64,000 nt of DNA from Nitrincola sp. A-D6 (GCF_000764495.1 NZ_JRLB01000015.1:1-64000); one strand, 5' to 3'; shown: positions 12,744 through 23,642, numbered from the stretch's first letter. The notes: generated from the letters alone by a model not told the origin. A program made the numbers and translations.

Positions 12744-14870
12744 CTACTGAATAGCTAAGGATTCCCGAATCATAGTTGGTGTGATAAAGATCAGCAACTC
12801 CCGTTTGGTTTCTGTTTCACGCTTATAGCGGAATAAACCGCCCAGCACTGGCAGATCACCCAGGATTGGCGTTTTTCGGGTCGCATTTTCCAGATCGTTA
12901 CGGAATACACCACCCAACACGATCGTGTCTCCATCATTAACGACCACAGAGGTTTCAAGCTGGTTGGTATTAATCAGCAGCTCACCTCCCAAACGGTTGG
13001 GATCAAGCGAATCCTGCAACACTTTCAAATCCATGGATATGCGGTCACCGGGATTGATCTGTGGCGTTACTTCAAGACTCAACACCACTTCTTTAAACTC
13101 CAGATTCACCTCACCGTCTTCAACCGTTTGGTAAGCGACTTCCTGACCTGATTTGATCACGGCAGGACGGCCATTCGTGGTAATAACTTTGGGTTGAGAT
13201 ACGATCTCGATTTTATTGTCACTCTGCAAAGCTGACAGCTCGGCGGATAACAACAATCCACTGCCAAGATAGCCAATACGTATAGCGGATGTCGGATCAC
13301 CAACGCTAAAATCGACCATACCTGGAACGGATGGCAATCCACTGGCTAGCGTACTCCCAACAGCGGTTCCATCTATGCCTGCAACGGATGGCAAAGTACC
13401 TGCTCCACCACCTATTGCAACGCGACGACTTGCACTTCCTGCGGCACCCCAACGAACACCCAATTCACGAGCAAATTCAGTCGACGCCGTAACAAGCCGC
13501 GCTTCTACCAGCACTTGTGCCACCTCAACATCAAAACGACGCAGGGTACGGCGAATATCTTCCATCTGGCTAGAGGTTTCTCGGACCATCAATACATTGG
13601 TCTGATCATCGGCCAGGATAAAACCGCGCTCAGACACTAAACGTGCCTCCTCCAGACGGGTACGCATGTCTGAGGCACGACGAAAATCTACCTGAATAAA
13701 CTCCGTAACCAGCGGCGCAAGTTCCTGGACTTGCTGCTGACTTTCCATTTCAGCGCGCTCACGCTCAGCGATTTCAGTTGATGTACCTACCATCAACACG
13801 TTACCGATCTCACGTTTATCCAGATTCTTGGATTTCAGCAGAATATCCAGTGCCTGATCCCAAGGGACATTTTTCAACCGCAGAGTGGTGGTACCACCGA
13901 CATTTTCACTGACCACCAGATTCATTTCAGCCACTTCGGCAATAATCTGCAACACGGCGCGAACCTCCACATTCTGGAAGTTCAAATCAATACGCTCACC
14001 CGTATAAGGAAACTGACTTTCGCGCTGATCTTCCTGCTCCCGACGCGTCAGCGGTTTAAAATCAATGATCAGTTGATTGCCGGTCTGATAGGCCATGTAA
14101 TCGTAGGGGTCTGAACCCGGACGTAGCAAAATTGTGGCCCCACTGCCGGAAGACATGCTGTCGATAAACTCCAGCGGTGTAGCAAAGTCCTGTACATCCA
14201 GGCGTTTTGCCAAAGAAGGGTCAAGCACAGCATCAGATAAATTCAGAACAACATTACCGCCTTCACGCATAACATCCATATTGGCACGATCATCTGACAT
14301 GGCGATGATGACACGCCCCTGATTACCTTCAACACGCTGGAAATCAATTGAATTAACACGGGTGCGGCCGTTACTCGCTGCACTTGGCTGCATCACCGCT
14401 GGCGAGGATGATGCCTGCTGATGACTGCTGCGAGTAGGTACAGCTGCGGCTTCCTGAAAACGCAGCAACAGAACATTACCTTCCACACGTACATCATGTG
14501 TTGCCGTACCGTAAAGATTGGTAACAACCCGCAATCGATCCTGTGCCTGAGCAAAGTTAACACTGTCAACGATGCCGGTACTCACAGACAGGTTACGCTG
14601 CCCCAGGTCATTAACAACCCCATTAAAATCCATCACCAAACGCGACGGACTGTCAATCATATAACTGCTGGGTATTGATGGCGGCACATCAAACTCCATC
14701 CTCACTTCAACACCCTGTCCAGGTAAGGATACGAACTCTGTTTTAGTTAACCTGGCCTCCTGCGCAAGTAAAGCAGCAGAAAAAAGTAGTACAACCGGGA
14801 TCACCAGCCAGCTACCGAGGCGTTTCAGCAACGACGTAGTATTATTGTGTGTCATGTCTATTTTTTTCAC
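12744..14870 (-). CDS. pilQ: type IV pilus secretin PilQ
   Basis: A 708-residue outer-membrane secretin through which the type IV pilus leaves the cell. A signal segment ([20 protein letters not shown]) is followed by two AMIN-type domains (~35-260), a secretin N0/STN region ([24 protein letters not shown]), an N1 domain, and the secretin barrel (~430-700) with [11 protein letters not shown]-like [15 protein letters not shown]. The start is GTG at 14870, supported by AAGGGA 8 nt upstream; an ATG at 14855 is the alternative. It is the last gene of pilMNOPQ. Confidence 0.95.
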   Translation of the reverse strand: MKKIDMTHNNTTSLLKRLGSWLVIPVVLLFSAALLAQEARLTKTEFVSLPGQGVEVRMEFDVPPSIPSSYMIDSPSRLVMDFNGVVNDLGQRNLSVSTGIVDSVNFAQAQDRLRVVTNLYGTATHDVRVEGNVLLLRFQEAAAVPTRSSHQQASSSPAVMQPSAASNGRTRVNSIDFQRVEGNQGRVIIAMSDDRANMDVMREGGNVVLNLSDAVLDPSLAKRLDVQDFATPLEFIDSMSSGSGATILLRPGSDPYDYMAYQTGNQLIIDFKPLTRREQEDQRESQFPYTGERIDLNFQNVEVRAVLQIIAEVAEMNLVVSENVGGTTTLRLKNVPWDQALDILLKSKNLDKREIGNVLMVGTSTEIAERERAEMESQQQVQELAPLVTEFIQVDFRRASDMRTRLEEARLVSERGFILADDQTNVLMVRETSSQMEDIRRTLRRFDVEVAQVLVEARLVTASTEFARELGVRWGAAGSASRRVAIGGGAGTLPSVAGIDGTAVGSTLASGLPSVPGMVDFSVGDPTSAIRIGYLGSGLLLSAELSALQSDNKIEIVSQPKVITTNGRPAVIKSGQEVAYQTVEDGEVNLEFKEVVLSLEVTPQINPGDRISMDLKVLQDSLDPNRLGGELLINTNQLETSVVVNDGDTIVLGGVFRNDLENATRKTPILGDLPVLGGLFRYKRETETKRELLIFITPTMIRESLAIQ

Positions 14871-14882
14871 GGTTAGTATCCC

Positions 14883-15455
14883 TTAGTTGGACTCGGGAAG
14901 AACAATGGTGCGCGGTCTCTGCATCCATCCACCACGGCCATTTGAAACAATTTCGGATAGTTCTATCCGTCTTTCATCCAATGCAATCACTTGACCGTTA
15001 TCCAGTCCCAAGTAATCACCCATTTGTACACGATGCACCTCACCAAGAGGATCTCTTACCAGGGCATACATTAACTCGACTTCCAATGGCGACGTTATAG
15101 TACCAACCATCGAGAGGTTATCCACAGCAAATTGCTCCAGATAATCGTTAATTCTGTCAGGATCAGGGTAAACATCAGAAATTTCCTGAGGCTGATCGAC
15201 CACTTCAGGCATCATTACTCTGAAGGGGTTACGCAGACTGGAGCCCTCATACACAAAAGCTTCATAGGGTTTGAATTCAGGTAATGGCGGAATTTCACCC
15301 ACTGGCCGTGATGAGCGATCAGCAACAAATGCTCGCAGGTCGGCTGTGTCTTCGACCCAAATACAACCTTGCATTAACAAGACCAGCAGCGTCACAGCCC
15401 AGAACTTGCATGATAGAATCGCGCTCATTCTGTTATGTCGTTTAATTCTGTTCAT
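14883..15455 (-). CDS. pilP: type IV pilus assembly lipoprotein PilP
   Basis: A 190-residue inner-membrane lipoprotein that links the PilNO complex to the PilQ secretin. The lipobox LLMQGC puts the lipidated Cys near residue 31. The C-terminal beta domain has MVGTITSPLEVELMYALVRDPLGEVHRVQMGDYLG, typical of PilP. The first ATG at 15455 overlaps the pilO stop by 14 bp; MSAIL at 15428 is an alternative start giving a more compact signal. Confidence 0.94.
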   Translation of the reverse strand: MNRIKRHNRMSAILSCKFWAVTLLVLLMQGCIWVEDTADLRAFVADRSSRPVGEIPPLPEFKPYEAFVYEGSSLRNPFRVMMPEVVDQPQEISDVYPDPDRINDYLEQFAVDNLSMVGTITSPLEVELMYALVRDPLGEVHRVQMGDYLGLDNGQVIALDERRIELSEIVSNGRGGWMQRPRTIVLPESN

Positions 15456-16044
15456 AGCGATAAGTCTTTGCGTTAATGGTCATGGAAAGCTTGTCGTCAG
15501 CCGCCGTACGGATTGAGTAATCATGCAAGGTGACTATCCTTTCAATAGCCGCTACACCACTGACAAACTCACCCATTTGATGGTAAGTACCACTCACCTG
15601 AATATTTATCGGCAGCTCAATATAAAATTGAGTAGCAGTTTCAGGTTGCAGCGCTATGGTTTCAATATCCAGTCCGGCCTGACGCCCGATATCGGAAATA
15701 TCTTCAAGCAACCCTGGCACTTCTTTATCCGTAGGTAGCTGTTTGAGTATCTCGGAAAAACGCTCTTCAACATCGGCCATTTGCCGACGCAGAGCATCCA
15801 GATTCGCAACACGAAATGCCTTATCTTCAAATTGAGACTTTAAATCGTTCTCACGGGTTATTTCGCGCTCAACAGCCTGATGCTTGTCTGTGATGAGAAA
15901 GTGCACACCTGCACCGACTACTATCGAGAATGCCAGCAGGTAGCAAATAAATTTGACCCCAATTGGCCAGTTACCTGCTGTTTTAAAATCAAGGTTATTA
16001 ATATCAAATCCGCGAAATGCATTTTGCAGTGCATTCATACTCAT
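15442..16044 (-). CDS. pilO: type IV pilus inner-membrane protein PilO
   Basis: A 200-residue bitopic protein with one membrane helix (VKFICYLLAFSIVVGAGVHFLI, ~29-51), a periplasmic coiled coil (~60-105) and a ferredoxin-like domain (~110-195). It heterodimerises with PilN and sets the alignment complex between the cytoplasmic PilM and outer-membrane PilQ. It overlaps pilN by 4 bp and pilP by 14 bp, indicating translational coupling. Confidence 0.95.
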   Translation of the reverse strand: MSMNALQNAFRGFDINNLDFKTAGNWPIGVKFICYLLAFSIVVGAGVHFLITDKHQAVEREITRENDLKSQFEDKAFRVANLDALRRQMADVEERFSEILKQLPTDKEVPGLLEDISDIGRQAGLDIETIALQPETATQFYIELPINIQVSGTYHQMGEFVSGVAAIERIVTLHDYSIRTAADDKLSMTINAKTYRYEQN

Positions 16045-16592
16045 TCTGCATTCCCTCCCTCAGCCGGGCGACGCATAGGCACCGAAAGATTAAATTGCCT
16101 GAGGTTATTTGAGGTTCCCACTCGGGTAAGATTGGGTTCACTGAACCAGTCAGAGCGATTTAACTGGCGCATCAGGTCTGATACATCACGGTTCTGCTCA
16201 GCAAATCCATCAATAGTGATCGTCTCACCTGTGCGACTCACGGTCGTGTAATAGAGGTCATCCGGCAATACACGAACCATTTCATCAAAGTTGCGCACTA
16301 TAATTGGTCGGCTACCCTGCAGGTCTTCAATGGCTTGCAGACGGGCAAGCAATTGATCACGCATTCGGTTGAGTTCATTGATCTCAGCCAACTGCCTGTC
16401 CAGACGGGCGTTCTCCGTACGCAGATAATCATTACGTGCCTGCTGCCGATCCATCTGCATGTCGTAGTAATAACTAATACCAAAAATGGCAATACCGGCA
16501 AGAACAGCTGAACCCAATAAGTTTGAAACAAAGCGCTTCTGATGCAAAGTGTTGCGTTCTTCACGCCAGGGTCTTAAATTTATTCGGGCCAT
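16041..16592 (-). CDS. pilN: type IV pilus inner-membrane protein PilN
   Basis: A 183-residue bitopic protein. The short cytoplasmic N-terminus ARINLRPWREER contains the conserved INLLPWR-like motif that binds PilM. Then come a membrane helix (~23-46), a coiled coil (~48-90) and a periplasmic domain ending with a Pro-rich tail. The stop overlaps the pilO start by 4 bp (ATGA). It lies between pilM and pilO as in all pilMNOPQ operons. Confidence 0.95.
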   Translation of the reverse strand: MARINLRPWREERNTLHQKRFVSNLLGSAVLAGIAIFGISYYYDMQMDRQQARNDYLRTENARLDRQLAEINELNRMRDQLLARLQAIEDLQGSRPIIVRNFDEMVRVLPDDLYYTTVSRTGETITIDGFAEQNRDVSDLMRQLNRSDWFSEPNLTRVGTSNNLRQFNLSVPMRRPAEGGNAE

Positions 16593-16603
16593 AGTATCAA
16601 GTC

Positions 16604-17659
16604 CTATTGGTTGAAACTTCTAAGAGCCAGACCGCAGGCTTTAGCCAGTACGGCACCATCGCGATTGAGGCGCTCAGGATTCAGCTTTCGGTTAACCGCT
16701 GTATGATTGAAGGGTATTAACAGCTGCGTTTCAACCTCTAACTCGTCGGATAAACGCTTGGTCAGATTTGGCAAGCCTGATACGCCACCGCAGATATACA
16801 CCCTACCCAATTGACCATGTACACCTGACGAGTAAAAAAACTGCAGGGCACGCGAGACCTGCTGAATAACTGTATCTGTAAAAGGTACAACCATTTGATC
16901 AACAATGGCCTGATCCAGCGTATTTTCACGAAAAGCCAGATCCACCTCTTCCATCGACATACCATGCTGCTGATGAATGGCTTGAGAGAGATCATTACCA
17001 CCAAAAGCCTGTTCACGGTTGTAGGCCAGTTTGCCTTTCAAAAACACATTCAGGCAAAGCGTAGAAGCACCTATATCTACCACAGCGACTAATTGATCAC
17101 CCGGTGCCTGATCAATCAATGCAAGAACTCGTTCCATCGCATAGGTATCGACATCCACCACTTCACACTTGACCCCGGCAGCATTCACAGAATCCTCACG
17201 CGAATCTGCATTTTCTTTACGACATGCGACCAGCAGAATATCATTAAGATTTGCATCCTTGCTGGCTGGACCAATGACCTCAAAATCCAAAGCGACTTCT
17301 TCAAGTGGGTAGGGAATAAACTGATCTGCTTCAATTTTAACCTGGTCTTCCAGCTCAATGCCGGTAAACAGATTACTAAGCTGAATGCGTTTAGTAATAA
17401 CAGCGGAGGAGGGAACAGCCACAACAGCTGAGTTATATTTACCACCGCAGATTTTCAACCCGCGCTGAACAGCCGCCGTGACTTCTTTAACCTCTTCAAC
17501 ATTGCCATCAATTACGGCACTGGCTGGCAAAGGGACAATTGCATAGGCATCTATCTGATATTGATTGCCATTGACTGACATGGAAACCAATTTGACTGAA
17601 GATGATCCTATATCGATACCAATCCAGCCAGATGTTTTTTTTCCGAATAAGCTGACCAC
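16604..17659 (-). CDS. pilM: type IV pilus actin-like ATPase PilM
   Basis: A 351-residue cytoplasmic protein of the actin/FtsA fold that binds ATP and the PilN tail. Visible phosphate loops are GIDIGSSSVKLV near the N-terminus and VVDIGASTLCLNVF near residue 195; ICGGVSGLP near 285 is the adenosine motif. The start is GTG at 17659, with AAGGA 8 nt upstream. The 150 bp between it and divergent mrcA must hold both promoters. Confidence 0.95.
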   Translation of the reverse strand: MVSLFGKKTSGWIGIDIGSSSVKLVSMSVNGNQYQIDAYAIVPLPASAVIDGNVEEVKEVTAAVQRGLKICGGKYNSAVVAVPSSAVITKRIQLSNLFTGIELEDQVKIEADQFIPYPLEEVALDFEVIGPASKDANLNDILLVACRKENADSREDSVNAAGVKCEVVDVDTYAMERVLALIDQAPGDQLVAVVDIGASTLCLNVFLKGKLAYNREQAFGGNDLSQAIHQQHGMSMEEVDLAFRENTLDQAIVDQMVVPFTDTVIQQVSRALQFFYSSGVHGQLGRVYICGGVSGLPNLTKRLSDELEVETQLLIPFNHTAVNRKLNPERLNRDGAVLAKACGLALRSFNQ

Positions 17660-17767
17660 AATTCAATCCTTTTCCGTTAGTACCGGAACATGCTGCAGGT
17701 TAACAGCTAAAACCATTTATCAGTAATTTAAACGCCTGTCAGCTATACTGTAAAGCCCAGTGACAGA

Positions 17768-17773
17768 TATAAT
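17768..17773 (+). promoter_or_regulatory. mrcA: -10 box candidate for mrcA
   Basis: A perfect TATAAT lies 37 bp upstream of the mrcA ATG in the mrcA-pilM divergent spacer. The -35 region 16-18 bp upstream is poor (TATACT/TACTGT), so the call is tentative. Confidence 0.4.
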
Positions 17774-17809
17774 ACTCATTTTAGACCGAAATTAGACAAA
17801 AAGGTGACC

Positions 17810-20170
17810 ATGCGCAAACTTTTTACCCTGCTTAAGGTTTTTGTGGGCCTTTCGTTATTCATTATTGTACTGATAATTGCTGGCGCTTTTTTTGCCTTAC
17901 ATCAATATAAACCTAATCTTCCTGATGTACACGAACTTCGCGACGTAAGATTCCAGATTCCACTGAGAATTTTTTCCGCGGACGGTAAGCTAATGGCAGA
18001 GTATGGCGAACAGCGCCGAATTCCAATTAGCTATACAGAAATTCCTGATACGTTACGCCATGCCATTCTGGCAGCAGAAGACAGCCGCTTTTATGAGCAT
18101 TCAGGTATCGATATTAAGGGACTGAGTAGAGCGGCGTTTGAACTGATTTCAAGCGGCGAAATTCAATCAGGCGGATCTACCATTACCATGCAGGTGGCGA
18201 AAAACTTCTTTCTGTCACCAGAACGCACCTTCGTGCGTAAATTTAATGAAATTATACTCTCACTAAGAATTGAACAAGTGCTTAGTAAAGAAGAAATACT
18301 GGAACTCTATGTAAACAAAATTTATCTCGGACAGCGGGCGTATGGCGTACAAGCTGCCGCCAACATTTATTATGGCAAGGATATCAGTGAACTTAGTCTT
18401 GGTCAGATGGCCACAATTGCCGGCCTTCCCAAAGCTCCATCAGCCAACAACCCTGTCAGGAATCCCCAGCGCTCCATTGAGCGACGCAACTGGATTCTCG
18501 GACGTATGCTCAGCCTGGGTTATATAGATGATGTAGAATATGACTCGGCCGTTCAGGAGCCTGAGGTCGCACGCTATCATCAAGCCGATATTGAACTGTC
18601 CGCCTTTTATGTAGCAGAAATGGTGCGCGCAGAAATGGTCCGCTTGTACGGTGAGCAAGCGTATACAGATGGGTTCAATGTAACCACCACCCTGGATAGC
18701 TCTATGCAGACTGCAGCGGATAACGCATTGCGCAGCGGTCTGATCGCCTATCATGAACGGCATGGCTATCATGGCCCTGAAGCGCAGGTAGATCTTGCAG
18801 ACCTTAGCCCGGAAGCGCGCATTGAATTACTTGGCGAATATCCACTACATGCCAATATGCACCCAGCCCTGGTCATTAATACCAGCGAGCAGGAAGCCAC
18901 CATCATGCTGCGTGATGGCAGCGAGCATCAGCTCAGTTGGGATGCAATGAAATGGGCACGAGCCTATCGTTCAGTAAATGCCATGGGACCAGCACCACAA
19001 ACGGCAACTGATGTCCTCACAGCCGGGGATATTATCCGTGTAGCACCTCATGATGATTACACCTGGCACCTAACACAACTTCCACGGGTTCAGGGTGGAG
19101 TGATAGCAATGGAATCGGATACGGGCGCCATTCGCGCCCTGTCCGGTGGCTTCAGCTTTACTCACAATAAATTTAACCGGGTGACACAAGCTTTCCGCCA
19201 GCCAGGCTCAACATTCAAGCCTTTTTTATACGCAGTAGCCTTAGAGAACAACTATACCGCTGCCAGTGTTATCAACGACTCTCCTATTGTTATCCATGAT
19301 GTGAGCCTGGCTGGTGAGTGGCGCCCTGAAAATCACTCCCGCGACTTTGAAGGCCCGATACGTCTGCGCGAAGCGCTATATCGATCAAAAAACCTGGTTT
19401 CAATTCGATTAATGCGTGACGTGGGTGTAAATACGGCACACCAGCATATTCTTAAATTCGGATTTGATCCGCAACGCACGCCAGCTAACTTGTCCTTAGC
19501 ACTGGGTAGTGCCGATGCCACACCCATTCAGATCAATACCGGCTATGCTACGTTTGCCAATGGAGGATACTTGGTTTCGCCCTGGTATATTGATGAAGTC
19601 GATGTTAACGGCCTACCGATACAGCTCCCCGATAATGCCGGAGACGCATTCAAAGCCACCAATACACGCCTTAATCACAGTGAACCCGAAGACTACCGTA
19701 TTATCGAAGCATCAACAGCCTTTATTATTAATGACATTCTTGCCGATGTTATTCGTCGGGGTACAGGACGTCGGGCCCAAGTTTTAGAAAGAAATGATTT
19801 GGCAGGTAAAACCGGCACGACCAATCAGCAAATAGATGCATGGTTTTCGGGTTACAATCGTGATTTGGTAGCGACAGCATGGGTGGGTTTTGATCAGCCA
19901 GCCCCACTTGGACGTAGTGAATACGGCGGCACGGCGGCATTACCCATTTGGATTGACTTTATGCGCACAGCCCTGCAGGACAAAGCAGAATCTGCACCGC
20001 AGCGTCCCGATAGTGTTGTCCAGGTACGCATAGATCCAACCAGCGGTTTACAGGCTTATAATGGTCAATCTGATGCAATCAGTGAGTATTTTACTGAAGA
20101 TTCAGTTCCTAGACGTGCCAGTGCTCCGGGCGAATCAGGCAATCGTGTACTCGAGTCATTATTCGACTAG
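17810..20170 (+). CDS. mrcA: penicillin-binding protein 1A (bifunctional)
   Basis: A 786-residue class A PBP that polymerises and cross-links peptidoglycan. One N-terminal membrane anchor (~6-32) precedes the GT51 glycosyltransferase with EDSRFYEHSGID and GGSTITMQVAKNFF. An OB-like insert follows, then the transpeptidase with the acylated Ser in GSTFKP, the SKN motif in YRSKNLVS, and KTGTTN. I place the start at ATG 17810 with AAGG just upstream; an in-frame GTG at 17804 is possible. Divergent from pilM, as in Pseudomonas and relatives. The frame is intact. Confidence 0.96.
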   Translation: MRKLFTLLKVFVGLSLFIIVLIIAGAFFALHQYKPNLPDVHELRDVRFQIPLRIFSADGKLMAEYGEQRRIPISYTEIPDTLRHAILAAEDSRFYEHSGIDIKGLSRAAFELISSGEIQSGGSTITMQVAKNFFLSPERTFVRKFNEIILSLRIEQVLSKEEILELYVNKIYLGQRAYGVQAAANIYYGKDISELSLGQMATIAGLPKAPSANNPVRNPQRSIERRNWILGRMLSLGYIDDVEYDSAVQEPEVARYHQADIELSAFYVAEMVRAEMVRLYGEQAYTDGFNVTTTLDSSMQTAADNALRSGLIAYHERHGYHGPEAQVDLADLSPEARIELLGEYPLHANMHPALVINTSEQEATIMLRDGSEHQLSWDAMKWARAYRSVNAMGPAPQTATDVLTAGDIIRVAPHDDYTWHLTQLPRVQGGVIAMESDTGAIRALSGGFSFTHNKFNRVTQAFRQPGSTFKPFLYAVALENNYTAASVINDSPIVIHDVSLAGEWRPENHSRDFEGPIRLREALYRSKNLVSIRLMRDVGVNTAHQHILKFGFDPQRTPANLSLALGSADATPIQINTGYATFANGGYLVSPWYIDEVDVNGLPIQLPDNAGDAFKATNTRLNHSEPEDYRIIEASTAFIINDILADVIRRGTGRRAQVLERNDLAGKTGTTNQQIDAWFSGYNRDLVATAWVGFDQPAPLGRSEYGGTAALPIWIDFMRTALQDKAESAPQRPDSVVQVRIDPTSGLQAYNGQSDAISEYFTEDSVPRRASAPGESGNRVLESLFD

Positions 20171-20213
20171 ACCAAGGTGACATGCTTTTCTGACCCTACA
20201 TCCTGTACAAAAA

Positions 20214-20350
20214 TCGCCCGCAGAGCGGGCTCCTACAATATGTGGGTAATCTCTACCTGTGGGAGCTCGCTCCGCGAGCGAAAAGCAATCGCCCGGAGAC
20301 CGGGCTCCTACATTGGCATTATACCTTCGCCCACAAACCGGGCTCCTACA
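20214..20350. repeat. REP cluster 1 (4 elements)
   Basis: Four ~24-bp palindromic units. Three (20214-20237, 20289-20312, 20327-20350) have the head TGTAGGAGC on the minus strand, and one (20258-20281, head TGTGGGAGC) is on the plus strand, so units face each other in pairs. Each head is followed by a short GC stem and ends in GCGA. Two subtypes recur in the window: stem GCTCGC-TCC-GCGAGC and stem GCCCGG-TCT-CCGGGC (variants GCCCGC-TCT-GCGGGC). The last unit overlaps the dsbD stop codon. Together they probably act as a terminator or mRNA-end block between convergent mrcA and dsbD. Confidence 0.9.
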
Positions 20351-22395
20351 ACAACGGTGCGATCTGGTTTAAAAGTGGCTGGGGGCCGATGACGCCGTGT
20401 ACGGCGAACTCGCGACGCTCACGACCCTGTTGATCGAAAAACACCAGCGCTGGGGGACCGAATACCTGGAAGCGCTGATTCAATGCACGTGAATCGCTAT
20501 CATTACGGGTCACGTCGATCTTGATTTTGACAAACTCAGACAAGCCCGCCTGAACCTCGGCATCGGCAAAGGTGACAAACTCCATCTCAGCACAGGTCAC
20601 ACACCAGTCCGCATAAAAATCCAGCATCACCGGCTGCTGAGCCGCTTTTGCTTCTGTCAGCAAAGGCTCAAGCGCTGTTAGCGAAGTGACGGTTTGATTG
20701 AATTGCATCGATGAACCTTGTGCAGCACCCGCGGGGCCTGCCGCCAGCCCCACGCCCTGCAAGGGGTACACCAGGCTACGTCCACCGGCAAATAAACCCA
20801 GCAGCAAAGCAACCCCGTACACCAACATTACCAGGCCAATACCTTTCCACAAGCGCTGCCAGCCACTAACTGTATCTGCCAATTTATCCAGTGCATTCAG
20901 ATACACAGCGCTAATAATCAGAACAATTGCCGTTAGGGCCATGGTGACTTGTACAGGTACAATCCGGTCCAGCATCCATACCGCCAGCAACAGCAACATC
21001 ACACCAAAGCCAGCCTTGATCGCCTTCATCCAACTTCCGGCTCTGGGCATGAACTTCCCGGCCGATGTACCTACCAGCAGCAGTGGAACGCCCATACCCA
21101 TCGACATGGAAAACAGTGCCGTACCGCCCAATACGGGATCGCCCGTCTGACCGATATAGATCAATGCCCCCGCCAGAGGTGCCGCCATACAAGGGCCGAC
21201 GATCAGCGCAGAAAGAAAGCCCATCACCGCCACACCCGTTATCTGACCACCTTTCTGGCTGCGGCTCATCTGATTCAAACGGTTCTGCAAACCGCTGGGT
21301 AGCTGTAGTTCATAAAAACCAAACATGGATAGCGCCAGCAACACAAACACAGCGCTAAACACAGAAATGATCCAGGGATTCTGAAAGCTCGCCTGAATAT
21401 TCGCACCAAATAACCCTGCCAATACACCCACCAGGGTATAGGTGACCGCCATGGCTAACACATAGACACTGGAGAGCCCCAGCGCCCGACGCGTTGACAC
21501 CCGCTCCTGCTGGCCAGCAATAATACTGGACAAAATCGGGATCATCGGGAACACACAGGGGGTCAGCGACAACGCCAGTCCGGCCACAAAAAACGCCGCC
21601 AGAATCAAGGGCAGACTACGTCCACTTAACACTTGCGTAAAGCGATCATGTTCGGCCACTGACACCACAGAAGACTCTGCAGCTAAAGTCTGCTCAGGTG
21701 GCATACCTTCGGGCCAACTCAGGCCCGCAGCCAGGGGTAAAGTAGATAAGGGGACGGACTCGGTTACCGGCGGGTAACAGATACCCCTTCCCAGCAGCCT
21801 GATAAGTAATTTCCAGCGAGGCATTCCCGACCACCTCAGCATCAGCGCCGATCAATAAAGCCGCAGCAGCCTGGCCCGTCCAGACATCTACCTTACCAAA
21901 CAGTGGGTCATCCTTGGTAACACCAACCTGGCGCCAACTCTCTACCAGTTGAACACCCTCTGGCAGGGTGAATTTCAGATGATCACGGTAGAGATAATAA
22001 TCGTCATGGATGCTCCAGTTCAGCTCAAAAACACCTGGTGCAACAACCCGGGTATCCAGCTGAAACACCTCTTCAACCGGCAGAGGGCCAGCGGAAGTAC
22101 CTGAAGAGTTAAAAATTGAGAGAAACCTATCGCCCAGAGAATTATCGCCCGCAGCAACATCGCCCGGAGACCGGGCTCCTACATTATCAGCCAATGTAGG
22201 AGCTCGCTCCGCGAGCGAATTATCGCCCAGAGAATATTCGCCCAGGGACTGGGCTCCTACATTACCACCTATTGTAGGAGCTCGCTCCGCGAGCGAATTA
22301 TTGCCCAGAGAATATTCGCCCAGGGACTGGGCTCCTACAAGGTTTGACAGGCTTAGCAAAATGATCGTGAGAAATATCAATATCGGTTTTAACAC
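20346..22395 (-). CDS. dsbD: thiol:disulfide interchange protein DsbD, REP-expanded N-terminus, frameshifted
   Basis: About 680 codons after restoring two bases near 21777-21790, where the conserved Cys-containing GCWEGGICYPPVT of the alpha domain is disrupted in G-runs. DsbD carries electrons from cytoplasmic thioredoxin to periplasmic DsbC, DsbE and others. Seen: a signal peptide (VLKPILIFLTIILLSLSNLVGA); an unusual ~70-residue insert made of REP palindromes; the alpha domain (FELNWSIHDDYYLYRDHLKF); an eight-helix beta domain with SLTPCVFPMIPI and GPCMAAPL cysteines; and a thioredoxin-like gamma domain with DWCVTCAEMEF. Start GTG at 22395 is preferred because AAGGAT precedes it. The stop TAG lies inside a REP element. 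Confidence 0.9.
22160..22339. repeat. REP cluster 2, five elements inside the dsbD reading frame
   Basis: Units at 22160-22183, 22195-22218, 22238-22261, 22273-22296 and 22316-22339 alternate in orientation. Two blocks are 78 bp apart (22195 to 22273 and 22238 to 22316), so the region is a tandem repeat of 26 codons. In the dsbD frame it reads VGAQSLGEYSLG(N/D)NSLAERAPT twice, then a diverged third copy VGARSPGDVAAGDNSLG. The period is a multiple of three and the frame stays open, directly after the signal peptide. Confidence 0.9.
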
Positions 22396-22556
22396 AATGT
22401 ATCCTTCAACCCGGGTGCGCTTCAATCTGCAGAATCAGACCATTAAGCGGTCCTATCGTTCCAATAGTCGATATTATACCTATTTCCTCTTATAAGCCGT
22501 GCGGGGATATGTAAAAATACCCCTACGAATCTATCTGCTTTCAGGAACTAACAGAG

Positions 22557-23623
22557 ATGACCGATACACGTTTAGAAGACCTCAGTATTGAATCCATCAC
22601 ACCGATCATTACACCACGCGCACTTAAAGCCAAACTGCCCTTGAGTGAAAATGCTGTTGCCACAGTTATTCGTGAGCGTCAGGTGGTAAAAGATATTCTG
22701 GACCGCAAAGACAAGCGCTTGATGGTGGTGATCGGTCCCTGCTCTATCCATGATCCGGAAGCCGCCCTGGAATATGGTCGTCGCCTGAAAGCACTGGCTG
22801 AAGAAGTTAAAGATTCGCTGTATCTGGTCATGCGTGTGTATTTTGAAAAGCCCGCACCACCGTAGGCTGGAAAGGCCTGATTAACGATCCGCACATGAAT
22901 GACTCGTTTGAAATCGAAGAAGGTCTGCGTATCGGGCGCCAGTTGCTGATCGACTTGTCCGACATGGGCTTACCACTGGCCACCGAAGCGCTTGATCCTA
23001 TCTCGCCCCAATATATGCAGGACCTGATCAGTTGGTCGGCTATTGGTGCGCGCACTACAGAATCCCAGACTCACCGTGAAATGTCATCCGGTTTGTCTTG
23101 CGCCGTGGGCTTTAAAAATGGTACCGATGGAGGGCTTACTGTTGCTATTAATGCGATGGAATCCGTGTGCCACCCGCACAATTTCCTCGGTATAGATGAA
23201 GAAGGCAAGGTATCCATCGTCAAAACACGCGGCAACGCCTATGGCCATGTGGTACTGCGCGGCGGAAACGGCAAACCGAATTACGATTCAGTCAGTGTAC
23301 GTCTGTGCGAACAGGCACTGGAAAAGGCCAAGCTCAGTAACAACATCATGATTGACTGCAGCCACGCCAATTCCAACAAAGACCCGGCGCTACAGCCGCT
23401 GGTTGCAGAAAATGCTGCTAACCAGATTCTCGAAGGCAACCAGTCCATCATCGGCCTGATGATTGAGTCCAATCTGGAATGGGGCAACCAGTCCATCCCG
23501 GCCAACCTCTGTGACCTTAAGCACGGCGTATCGGTGACTGATGCATGTATTGACTGGAAAACCACGGAAGAATGTTTGCGTGGAGTTCATGCGAAGCTGA
23601 AGGATGTTTTACCGAAGCGGTAA
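22557..23623 (+). CDS. aroG: class I 3-deoxy-7-phosphoheptulonate (DAHP) synthase, frameshifted
   Basis: About 356 residues, catalysing PEP plus erythrose-4-phosphate to DAHP, the entry step of aromatic amino-acid synthesis. Conserved VIGPCSIHDP, KPRTTVGWKG, DPISPQYMQDLISWSAIGARTTESQ, GFKNGTDG and IDCSHANS are visible. A base is missing near 22850 (CCC instead of CCCC) in the codons for KPRTTVGW, producing a false stop at 22863; this is probably a sequence error. Class and length match the AroF/AroG/AroH type; which amino acid inhibits it cannot be told, so the gene letter is provisional. Confidence 0.93.
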
Positions 23624-23642
23624 GACATATTGCCCGGAACAT

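Noticed and set aside
22160-22339. CRISPR-like array
   Set aside because: The repeats are palindromic REPs in alternating orientation with related, in-frame spacers and a 78-bp tandem period; there are no cas genes, and the same units occur singly elsewhere.
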